DNA of 64,000 bases from Clostridium sp031626875 (GTDB taxonomy: Bacteria > Bacillota > Clostridia > Clostridiales > Clostridiaceae), in assembly GCF_031626875.1 (NCBI RefSeq), contig NZ_JANDMF010000001.1, positions 186,001-250,000 on the forward strand, read 5' to 3'. Positions within the stretch are counted from its first letter, which is position 1. Each line of letters opens with the position of its first letter. Below are positions 55,749 to 63,442 of the stretch, in pieces. The notes beneath the pieces are model-generated. The model saw nothing but the letters and a program-made list of their open reading frames with translations. It did not search any database and was not told the origin of the DNA. The position numbers and the translations under genes are program-made.

Positions 55749-56130
55749 AGAATTTTATAATTTCATATCCTTCATTAATAAGTGAGTTTATAGCCTTATC
55801 AGTATCCTCATTCTTAATAAGAATATAATCTGTATCATAAGTAGAAATAGCAAATATACTTATACCCTTTTGTGCTAGTATTGTACTAATTGAAGCAAGA
55901 ATTCCAATTAAGGAGAAATCCAATGTCCCTTCAATCTTTAAAACTCTCCAATCCTTTTCACATTTTATACCACTAGGAATATTATCTTCAGAGCAAACTA
56001 TTGATAACTCATCTGATGTTCTCGTTATAGAGAAAAAATCACCCTTTTCTGCCCATTGAGGAATTAGCTCAGTTTTATTTAATCTACAAACTCCATATTT
56101 TTCTTTTATAAACTGCGGAACCCTAGAAAA
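55747..56130 (-). pseudogene. ACT-domain protein lacking a usable start codon
   Basis: The minus-strand frame is open for 127 codons. It encodes a recognisable two-part ACT-like protein: LIPQWAEKGDFFSITRTSDE, then WRVLKIEGTLDFSLIGILA, ISIFAISTYDTDYIL and a tail ending YEIIKF. This resembles the small ACT_7/aspartate-kinase-like regulators of clostridia. It is bounded by TAG at 56131-56133 and contains no ATG, GTG or TTG until far inside the domain. Homologues usually begin just before the GVCRLN segment, so only the first few residues seem lost. It is either a recent pseudogene, a frameshift near 56105-56135, or starts at a rare codon such as ATA. Confidence 0.6.
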
Positions 56131-56158
56131 CTAAATAATTATTCATAAGTTTTAATTT

Positions 56159-56199
56159 ATAAATTGATTTTAGCATACTAAAATGCTCAAATCAATTTT
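56159..56199 (-). terminator. terminator of the ABC-F gene
   Basis: Outer arms (about 56160-56170 and 56189-56199) and an inner AGCAT/ATGCT pair form a long stem directly after the stop codon. The minus-strand downstream side is AT-rich. Confidence 0.55.
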
Positions 56200-57754
56200 A
56201 TATTATTTTCAGAGTCCAATCCTCACAGTTCCAAATATCTGTAACTACATCTCTATAAAACTCTGACTCATGGGATACAATTAAAATAGATCCCTTATAT
56301 TCCTTCAATGCTCTCTTTAGTTCATCCTTAGCATCTTGATCTAAATGGTTAGTAGGCTCGTCTAGGATTAATATGTTAGTTTCATTATTTATGATCTTAC
56401 ATAATCTAACCTTAGCAGCTTCTCCTCCTGATAAAACCATTATCTTAGATTCTAACTGTTTAGTTGTAAGTCCACATTTAGCAAGTGCTGCTCTTATTTG
56501 ATATTGAGTATATCCTGGGAATTCACTCCATACTTCTTCAATACAAGTATTTGTATTTCCACTTCTATCCTCTTGTTCAAAATATCCTATATGTTGATAG
56601 TCTCCTTTTTCAACTTCTCCACTTAAAGGCTTAACTATTCCTAAAAGACTTTTTAAAAGAGTTGATTTTCCTAGACCATTTGCTCCAACTAAAGCTATCT
56701 TTTGTCCTCTTTCCATATAAAGATTTAAAGGTTTTGTTAATGGACTATCATATCCTATTACTAAATCCTTAGTTTCAAATATAACTTTACCAGCAGCCCT
56801 TGCAGCTTTAAAATTAAACTCTGGCTTTGGCTTATCCTTTGAAAGTTCTATTACTTCCATCTTATCAAGTTTCTTTTGTCTTGATTTCGCCATATTTGAA
56901 GTTGCAACATTTGCTTTATTTCTAGCAACAAAATCTTCAAGTTTTGCTATTTCTTTTTGCTGCTTTTCATATGCTGCTTCTAACCTCTTCTTGTTTTCTT
57001 CATATATTCTTCTAAATTCATCATAGTCTCCTACATATCTTGTAAGCTTTCTTTCTTCAACATGATATATTAAATTAACTACTAAATTTACAAATGGAAT
57101 ATCATGAGATATTAATATAAATGCATTTTCATAGCTTTGTAAATATCTCTTTAACCATTCTATGTGTTCTTCATCTAAATAATTAGTAGGCTCATCCAAT
57201 AAAAGTATGTCTGGATTTTCAAGTAAAAGTTTTCCTAAAAGAATTTTAGTTCTTTGTCCTCCTGATAAATCATCTACATCTTTATCAAGTCCTAAATCTA
57301 ATAATCCAAGACCCTTTGCTACTTCTTCTACCTTTGCATCTATAACATAAAATCCATTGTTATCTAAAAGATCTTGAATAACAGCTGTTCTCTCTAGCAT
57401 TTTTTCAAGTTCTTCTGGAGTACAGTCTCCCATTTTTTCATAAAGACCATTCATTTCTGTTTCCATATCAAAAAGATATCTAAAAGCATCTCTTAAAGCA
57501 TCTCTTATACTTTCTCCTTTTTGAAGGGCAGCATGTTGATCCATATATCCTACTCTAACATTATTTGACCAAATTACTTTGCCTTCATCTGGCATTAACT
57601 TTCCTGTAACTATATTCATAAATGTAGACTTACCTTCCCCATTAGCTCCAATAAGTCCTACATGTTCTCCTTTTAATAATCTGAAAGAAACATCCTCAAA
57701 AATTGCTCTATCTCCAAAGCCATGGTTCATATCCTTAACTTGTAATACGCTCAT
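56198..57754 (-). CDS. ABC-F family ATPase (YkpA/YbiT-like)
   Basis: This 518-residue soluble protein has two ATPase domains joined by the charged linker typical of ABC-F factors (about 235-300, EENKKRLEAAYEKQQKEIAKLEDF). Walker A motifs are GANGEGKST and GANGLGKST, signatures LSGGQRTK and LSGGEAAK, and Walker B motifs LLLDEPTNYLD and LILDEPTNHLD. ABC-F proteins act on the ribosome, not in membranes. This subgroup is usually housekeeping, though some relatives confer antibiotic protection. Confidence 0.9.
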   Translation of the reverse strand: MSVLQVKDMNHGFGDRAIFEDVSFRLLKGEHVGLIGANGEGKSTFMNIVTGKLMPDEGKVIWSNNVRVGYMDQHAALQKGESIRDALRDAFRYLFDMETEMNGLYEKMGDCTPEELEKMLERTAVIQDLLDNNGFYVIDAKVEEVAKGLGLLDLGLDKDVDDLSGGQRTKILLGKLLLENPDILLLDEPTNYLDEEHIEWLKRYLQSYENAFILISHDIPFVNLVVNLIYHVEERKLTRYVGDYDEFRRIYEENKKRLEAAYEKQQKEIAKLEDFVARNKANVATSNMAKSRQKKLDKMEVIELSKDKPKPEFNFKAARAAGKVIFETKDLVIGYDSPLTKPLNLYMERGQKIALVGANGLGKSTLLKSLLGIVKPLSGEVEKGDYQHIGYFEQEDRSGNTNTCIEEVWSEFPGYTQYQIRAALAKCGLTTKQLESKIMVLSGGEAAKVRLCKIINNETNILILDEPTNHLDQDAKDELKRALKEYKGSILIVSHESEFYRDVVTDIWNCEDWTLKII

Positions 57755-57902
57755 ATAATCCTCCTACAATTCGTCTAAAAAATAAATACTTCTCTATTAT
57801 AAATGATTTTTCACTAAAATAAACTAAAAATTTCAAAACTCTTTTCTTTTAATTTGTTCCATTTGCTGATATAATAAACAAAAAACTAAAAGGAGTCAAA
57901 TT

Positions 57903-59114
57903 ATGATTAAAAATACTTTAAAAAGAAAAATTGTAATTTTATCGTTAGCTTCACTAATTTCTTCAAATTTATCTACAACTGCTTTTTCTTACACGAGTGA
58001 TGGACAAGCTATATCTAGTAATGTCCCCCAAATGCCAATTTTATACTCAGCCACTTCTTCAACAGAAAAATTAAATTATAGCGAAGAAGCAGTTTATAAT
58101 GCAATTTATCGTGCAATGATAAATTTAGAAGATACAGCTTATCTAAACAACCTTTCAAAAATACCTAATTCTAATGATACTTTTAGAATTATGGGCAAAG
58201 TTCTTAATGACCATCCTGAAATTTTCTATTTTTCTTATTCAGGTACCTTATATTATACAAATGGAGTCTTAAAACTAGCTTATTCTGATACAAAAGAAAA
58301 AATCAAAACACAAGTAGCTCAAATAACTTCTAAAACTAATGAAATTTTAAATTCTGTAATTAAAGAAGGAATGTCCCCTCTTCAAAAAGAATTAGCATTA
58401 CATGACTATCTTGTATTAAACACAAGCTATGATGTTACTAATTACAATAACAACACAATTCCTGCTGAATCATATAATATCTATGGAACACTCCTAAAAA
58501 ATACTGCTGTATGTCAAGGATACTCTGTAACCTTTAAATATTTATTAAATAAGGTTAACATCGATAGTATTGTAATATCAAGTTCATCCATGAATCATGC
58601 TTGGAATATAGTGACTATTGATGGTATAAAATATCATGTTGATGTTACATGGGATGACCCTGTTCCAGATCAAAAAAATAAAACTAATTATACATATTTC
58701 AATTTAAGTGATACTGCTATTCAAAAGAAAAGCCATAAATGGACTACTACAGATTATCCAGCATGTACTAATGATAAATTTAGTTATTTTTCAAATATGA
58801 CTTATGTTTCTAATGCAAATGGTGTTTTTTATTACACTGATTCAAGTAATTCAAGCTTAAATAAAATTAATTTAGATGGCAGTGGTCATACTCAACTAAC
58901 TAAAAACCATGCTCTTTATCCTGTTGTATATAAGAATTGGGTTTATTATAGTAACTATTCCTATGCAGGGTATATATTTAAAATAAAAACCGATGGAACT
59001 GGAGATCAACTGGTTAACAAAACTTATTCTACAGATTTACAAATTTCAAATGGAAAGCTTTCTTACAAAAATAATTCTAATGATGCAATAGAATCCATAA
59101 CTCTTACTGATTAA
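57903..59114 (+). CDS. secreted transglutaminase-like protein with C-terminal DUF5050-like region
   Basis: This 403-residue protein has an N-terminal signal peptide (about 1-29). A transglutaminase-like domain (about 155-260) follows, with a complete triad: Cys in NTAVCQGYS, His in SMNHAWNIV and Asp in YHVDVTWDDP. The C-terminal 110 residues (from about 295) contain repeats such as GVFYYTDSSNSSLNKINLDGSG and NWVYYSNYSYAGYIFKIKTDGTG, typical of DUF5050-type beta-propeller-like segments. It likely processes or cross-links cell-surface peptides or proteins, but a non-catalytic binding role is possible. Confidence 0.8.
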   Translation: MIKNTLKRKIVILSLASLISSNLSTTAFSYTSDGQAISSNVPQMPILYSATSSTEKLNYSEEAVYNAIYRAMINLEDTAYLNNLSKIPNSNDTFRIMGKVLNDHPEIFYFSYSGTLYYTNGVLKLAYSDTKEKIKTQVAQITSKTNEILNSVIKEGMSPLQKELALHDYLVLNTSYDVTNYNNNTIPAESYNIYGTLLKNTAVCQGYSVTFKYLLNKVNIDSIVISSSSMNHAWNIVTIDGIKYHVDVTWDDPVPDQKNKTNYTYFNLSDTAIQKKSHKWTTTDYPACTNDKFSYFSNMTYVSNANGVFYYTDSSNSSLNKINLDGSGHTQLTKNHALYPVVYKNWVYYSNYSYAGYIFKIKTDGTGDQLVNKTYSTDLQISNGKLSYKNNSNDAIESITLTD

Positions 59115-59120
59115 TAATTA

Positions 59121-59156
59121 AGGCTGGAATAATACATCTATTCATTATTCCAGCCT
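59121..59156. terminator. bidirectional terminator
   Basis: A perfect 13-bp stem pairs 59121-59133 with 59144-59156 between convergent genes, followed by T-rich sequence on the plus strand. Confidence 0.85.
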
Positions 59157-59160
59157 ATTT

Positions 59161-59709
59161 TTAATATTCATATTTTTTAACATTTTCACACAACCTTATA
59201 GATAGTGATTTTTCTCCTCTAACTTTCTTATAAGAACATAACAAATCACTTAGTTCTAAATCTCCAAGGTCTATCTTTCCTTCACTTTGGATAATTACAT
59301 CCTCTTCTTCCATAATTATTTCAACATCATTTTTATCATTCTTTATTTTGTAAACAAATCCTGATTTGTTTACCAATCCATCTTTATACTTTTCTTGAAA
59401 GCCCATTGTTTTCTTTACACTTTCATAGCTTACATTTATATTTACTCCAGCTTTTTTTAGCTGTTCATCTATCATAGAAGAGTCAAACCCATATCTCTCC
59501 ATAAGCTTCTTTTGAATATTTAAAAATTTATCCTGAGATATATTATTTTCTTCCATATATTTATATATATTTTTAGTAAACTCAGCCATAGTGATTTTAC
59601 CTTCTGCCATTTCATAGTATAAAGAGTACATGTAGTCTTCAAGTTTATCTACATCTTTTTCCTTTGCTTTGTTCTTAAGCTCATTAAAATCTATAATTCT
59701 ATCGTCCAT
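59161..59709 (-). CDS. conserved clostridial hypothetical protein (DUF3867-like)
   Basis: This 182-residue, highly charged cytoplasmic protein begins MDDRIIDFNELKNKAKEKDVDKLEDY, followed by a helical region with EGKITMAEFTKNIYKYMEENN and KKLMERYGFD, then a more beta-rich C-terminal half. I associate this pattern with the clostridia-specific family DUF3867, from memory only. No catalytic motif is visible. Monocistronic between a bidirectional terminator and an intergenic region. Confidence 0.6.
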   Translation of the reverse strand: MDDRIIDFNELKNKAKEKDVDKLEDYMYSLYYEMAEGKITMAEFTKNIYKYMEENNISQDKFLNIQKKLMERYGFDSSMIDEQLKKAGVNINVSYESVKKTMGFQEKYKDGLVNKSGFVYKIKNDKNDVEIIMEEEDVIIQSEGKIDLGDLELSDLLCSYKKVRGEKSLSIRLCENVKKYEY

Positions 59710-59768
59710 ACAATCACTCTCCTTTTTCTATATTATATATCAAATCTCCCTAACAAACTACAAAAATA

Positions 59769-59790
59769 GTTGAGAATATCAAATCTCAAT
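59769..59790 (-). terminator. weak terminator-like hairpin
   Basis: TTGAGA (59770-59775) pairs with TCTCAA (59784-59789); the minus strand continues CTATTTTTG. It follows the small membrane protein gene. Confidence 0.4.
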
Positions 59791-59814
59791 TATTAAAGTT
59801 TTCTTACATAAATA

Positions 59815-60339
59815 TTATTTTTTCTTCTTTTTATTTTTTGTAAAAATAACCTTTGATTCAATGATTGTTTTCTCTTTTATCCAATTAGACGCACTTCTAT
59901 ATAATAGAATATGTCCTACAATTGTAACTATTACTGCAAAAATAACCAATTGACCTATAAGTTGCCCTAAAAATCCAACAACAAATATTAATATACTAAT
60001 TTCATATCTATCACATATTCTGGTATATAAAAACAATTTGTATATTACCCAAGCAGCTGTTATGATTAATGCCAATGTTTTTATAGCTCTTTGATTTAAA
60101 CTTAGAACTGGTCCCCCTAGAACTAAACTTATTACTGCTAATATCATAAACCATATAGATCCTTTTCCAAGTTTAATTATTAAATAATCATTAAGTACTG
60201 GAACCCATGCAAACCATGGATTATCTACATATTCTAATTTAGCAATCTTAAATATTGCCATAGACGATGCTATATAATTTACTATAAGTAGTAAAAAAGA
60301 AAAAATTAATAACAAATTACTTATTACAACTTGATTCAT
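59815..60339 (-). CDS. hypothetical integral membrane protein
   Basis: This 174-residue protein has about four hydrophobic segments (roughly 3-28, 58-78, 84-106, 112-148) and a basic tail ending in a lysine run. The segment NPWFAWVPVLNDYLIIKLGKGS resembles the conserved cytoplasmic loop of DUF5684-type signal-peptidase-like membrane proteins, but I cannot assign a function. GGAGG at 60345-60349 sets the ATG at 60337-60339, four codons inside the open frame. Confidence 0.6.
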   Translation of the reverse strand: MNQVVISNLLLIFSFLLLIVNYIASSMAIFKIAKLEYVDNPWFAWVPVLNDYLIIKLGKGSIWFMILAVISLVLGGPVLSLNQRAIKTLALIITAAWVIYKLFLYTRICDRYEISILIFVVGFLGQLIGQLVIFAVIVTIVGHILLYRSASNWIKEKTIIESKVIFTKNKKKKK

Positions 60340-60444
60340 ATTAACCTCCATTATATCCTACTGAAACCATTTACCCTTTTAAACTTAATTATATATATTT
60401 TATCCTTTTGTGGCAATATTTACTTTTGAAGAACTATGTAAATA

Positions 60445-60485
60445 AAATATCCTATATGAAGACCACTCTAACATATAGGATATTT
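60445..60485 (-). terminator. PL11 gene terminator
   Basis: A perfect 14-bp stem (60445-60458 with 60472-60485) is followed on the minus strand by TTTTATTTA-like sequence. Confidence 0.7.
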
Positions 60486-60507
60486 CTAAATTCAAATTTT
60501 AATAAAA

Positions 60508-62544
60508 TTATTCCTTTCCAGTTACCCTTGGCACTGTCAAAATAGGATATTTAGCTTTATTTACTGATTTGTTCTTAAGATCTGGATTGGTATACTTCTT
60601 CTTATCCTTTAATATAAAAATTTCAGGAATAGGAATATTTTTTGTTTGATGAGCTAGAAAAAAACCTGCTTGTGGCGGTTGGGCATAGTGGTTGTTCTGC
60701 CAAGCAACTCCTAATCTATATACTGGATCATGCATTAAAGTATATATTCTATAATTTGTTGGAATATTAGTTGTATATACATTTAGAGCATCCTCCTCAT
60801 CAGTAGGAAGAATATATTCCTCTCTCCAGTCTCCTAATATATCTGCTTGTAGCGAAGGTGTTGCCTTAGTACCATTTAAAGAATGACAACCTGTAGCTGT
60901 TAATAATGTATCAACACTGTTGGCTCTCCAATTAAATTTTGTTACTGATGTATTATCTGATAATTCTCTTAATAAATCTCCGTCCCACCATATGCTAAAG
61001 TTCATTGATAATTCTGGTCCACTCCAAGGCTGCCATTTACCTTTATCATATACGAAGTAACCAGTTCCACCAGCTCCCCATAGTGTAGGCCCATCATATC
61101 TTGGGTCAATATCTGCAACCAACCCACGTCCTGCATCCTTTGTATTTGGAGCACCAAAACTTGATACTCCAGTTCTTGCATCTCTTAATTGTAAGCCTTC
61201 AGCCACAACATTTTCATGTACAGAAGCTACCTCAAAAACATTAGGATAATCAGGTATAAACTTACCTAATTGCATAGCATCTCCATGAAAATATCCTGTA
61301 TACATTCCTTTACCATTATCATCATAAGCAGCGGATCCCCACACAATTTCATCCTTACCATCATAGTCAATATCTGCTACTGAAAGGTTGTGATTTCCTT
61401 GATCATAGTAATCTGGATTGTCAAGGCTATCAAAGCTCCAGCGTTTTGTAAACTTACCATCCTTATAGTCAAGAGCTTCAAGTTTATTTAATGTCCAACA
61501 ACCTCTTGTCATTACTATACTAGCGTGCTTACCATCTAAATATGCTGGAGTAATCAAAGCTTGACTAGCACGATGTACAGATTCAAGATCAGTATTTCCT
61601 CCCCATTGTTTTAGCTCTCCTCTAGCTATGTAATCAGTTCTTGCAAGTTCCTTACCTGTTGTTCCTTCAAATACAGATAAGAATTCAGGCCCTTGTGTAA
61701 TGTATTGCCTTTTAGTATTATATACAAAACTATCTCTATAATCTGTTTTTCCATCATTATCAGTATCTCCAATTGCTACTCCAGTACCATCTACAGTTCC
61801 TTCTGATGTTTTTACAACAAACTCTGCTTTTCCATCATTATCTAAATCATATACTGAAAAATTTATATCTGTATTATTAGGAAAATTAGGACCCATATTT
61901 ATTCTCCACAATAATGTACCATCCATTTTATGTGCTTCAAAAATTGGAAATAACTTTGTAGTTGGATAATCTTCTGGTCCATATTTTATTGGCAATCGTA
62001 AAAGTATAAATTCATATTCTCCATCCCCATCTAAATCACCAACAGAAGTTTCATTTAAAGCATAACCATCTATTTTCCCAACTGGAATTCTTAAATATTT
62101 ATTCTCTAAAACACTAAATTCCTTTGTTTTTTCTGCTATCTTTTCATCAATTATAGTTTCAATCTTATACACATCTTCCTTTGACCCTTTTTCATCTAAG
62201 TAATTTGTTGCTCCCTTAATAGGATTTTTGTTTATTTTTTTACCATTCCTATATATATTAAAAGTTGTCTTCTCTGGATCTGTCCCTAAAAGACGCCAAC
62301 TAATATATACTCCCTTATCTTGTGCAGTCATAGCTATTGGAGCTCTATCAAGATTTTCCATTTGACGCAATATAGGAGTATGATTCTTATAAAGTTTCTC
62401 TGACTCCCTTGCAACACTATTAAAATTATTTTTACTAGCAAACAATTCATCTGAAGCTAAAACAATTTTTTGATTAAAAAATATTATCATCATAACTAAT
62501 GACAGTGTAATACTTAATAATTTTTTGCTCTTTTTTGTAACCAT
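60508..62544 (-). CDS. secreted PL11 rhamnogalacturonan lyase
   Basis: This 678-residue enzyme cleaves the rhamnogalacturonan I backbone of pectin by beta-elimination. A signal peptide covers about 1-30. The mature start LYKNHTPILRQMENLDRAPIAMTAQDKGVYISWRLLGTDP is the typical PL11 N-terminal beta domain. The eight-bladed propeller is seen in repeated calcium loops: DLDGDGEYE, DLDNDGKAE, DTDNDGKTD and DIDYDGKDE. SMNFSIWWDGDLLREL and the C-terminal YRLGVAWQNNHYAQPPQAGFFL are conserved in YesW/YesX-type lyases. No cellulose-binding or dockerin domain is present. Confidence 0.93.
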   Translation of the reverse strand: MVTKKSKKLLSITLSLVMMIIFFNQKIVLASDELFASKNNFNSVARESEKLYKNHTPILRQMENLDRAPIAMTAQDKGVYISWRLLGTDPEKTTFNIYRNGKKINKNPIKGATNYLDEKGSKEDVYKIETIIDEKIAEKTKEFSVLENKYLRIPVGKIDGYALNETSVGDLDGDGEYEFILLRLPIKYGPEDYPTTKLFPIFEAHKMDGTLLWRINMGPNFPNNTDINFSVYDLDNDGKAEFVVKTSEGTVDGTGVAIGDTDNDGKTDYRDSFVYNTKRQYITQGPEFLSVFEGTTGKELARTDYIARGELKQWGGNTDLESVHRASQALITPAYLDGKHASIVMTRGCWTLNKLEALDYKDGKFTKRWSFDSLDNPDYYDQGNHNLSVADIDYDGKDEIVWGSAAYDDNGKGMYTGYFHGDAMQLGKFIPDYPNVFEVASVHENVVAEGLQLRDARTGVSSFGAPNTKDAGRGLVADIDPRYDGPTLWGAGGTGYFVYDKGKWQPWSGPELSMNFSIWWDGDLLRELSDNTSVTKFNWRANSVDTLLTATGCHSLNGTKATPSLQADILGDWREEYILPTDEEDALNVYTTNIPTNYRIYTLMHDPVYRLGVAWQNNHYAQPPQAGFFLAHQTKNIPIPEIFILKDKKKYTNPDLKNKSVNKAKYPILTVPRVTGKE

Positions 62545-62590
62545 AATTTAACCCTCTCTTTTCACTAACCATTAAAATTTAATATAAAAA

Positions 62591-62626
62591 AGGCTAAAAT
62601 TAATCAAAAAAGATTAATTTTAGCCT
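62591..62626 (-). terminator. terminator hairpin upstream of the PL11 gene
   Basis: A perfect 15-bp stem with an A6 loop pairs 62591-62605 with 62612-62626. On the minus strand it is followed by T7. It lies between the predicted PL11 promoter and the PL11 start. It is therefore either the surviving terminator of the decayed upstream gene or a leader attenuator. Confidence 0.8.
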
Positions 62627-62690
62627 CTAGTTTCTCTAGTCAACCATAAAATTAATATTCAAATTTATGAACCACAATATTTTACATATA

Positions 62691-62719
62691 ATATTAGTAT
62701 GTATTTTAATAAATGTCAA
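62691..62719 (-). promoter_or_regulatory. predicted promoter of the PL11 gene
   Basis: On the minus strand consensus TTGACA (62714-62719), a 17-bp spacer and TAATAT (62691-62696) precede PL11 by about 150 bases. The -35 abuts the remnant stop codon of the pseudogene. Confidence 0.55.
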
Positions 62720-63063
62720 TTATTTTCTTGTAATTTTATTCATTAAATTTTTATAATCCTCAGAAAACTCAATGCCAATAGAAAAACATCTATCATTAAA
62801 AATGATATTCCTACTTTAGTTTTTCTCAACATAAACCTTTCCTCCAGTAAAATCAATTTCCTCTTCATTAATATAAAGTTTTCCCCTTATATAACCATCA
62901 ACAGCACAAACTTGACTATAACACTCCATAAAATCTAAATAATTGTAGAACCCCATACTTCCTGGATTTATAACATTATCTGGCCAAAGTACCACCCTTC
63001 AAAAAAACTTGTCTTTCCATCTTTCCCATGATAAACATCAGGATTTCTACTTGTCTTAATCAC
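62720..63063 (-). pseudogene. decayed tocopherol-cyclase-like gene (two internal deletions)
   Basis: Three pieces of one family are joined on the minus strand. From a GTG at 63061-63063, behind GAGGTG, the N-terminal part reads TSRNPDVYHGKDGKTSFFEGWYF. At about 62984-62988 the frame changes into WPDNVINPGSMGFYNY, then FMECYSQVCAVDGYIRGKLY and EEEIDFTGGKVYVEKN, then a stop. The same frame goes on with NIIFNDRCFSIGIEFSEDYK to a final stop at 62720-62722. These match, in order, the start, middle and end of bacterial tocopherol-cyclase-like proteins (PF14249 type, about 300 or more residues). Large blocks are missing at both joints, so the gene is dead. Confidence 0.65.
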
Positions 63064-63242
63064 ATAAACACCTCATTTTCACTTCAATTATATATATTGA
63101 AAATTCAAGATCTATTAGTCTTATTTTATGCTATTTTCTCTTACTTTTCCTAAATAACATACCCTTTCAAAATGTCCACAACCTACCAATACTAAGAGCT
63201 TTAATATAATAGTATTCTATTATTTCATATCTTCTATTCATA

Positions 63243-63272
63243 TTGACAATATATCTGTCTAACTGTTACCAT
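63243..63272 (+). promoter_or_regulatory. possible promoter of the partial GH30 gene
   Basis: TTGACA (63243-63248) is followed after 18 bp by TACCAT (63267-63272), with AT-rich TATTATATAAA just beyond. The arrangement resembles that of araE. Confidence 0.4.
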
Positions 63273-63349
63273 ATTATTATATAAATGTATTATTTTTGAA
63301 TAATGTGAAATAGAAATTATATTTTTTATTAAACCTTCAAGTCATCTTT

Positions 63350-63363
63350 TGAAACCGTTTTCT
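63350..63363 (+). promoter_or_regulatory. cre-like site upstream of the partial GH30 gene
   Basis: TGAAACCGTTTTCT closely fits the CcpA consensus TGWAANCGNTNWCA. It lies about 80 bp before the start codon, in the leader. Confidence 0.65.
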
Positions 63364-63442
63364 GAATTCTGTCTATGAAGATTGCAAAGTCATAAATATT
63401 ATTTTTTAATAAATATCTATTAATTTTATGGGGGGATTTTAA

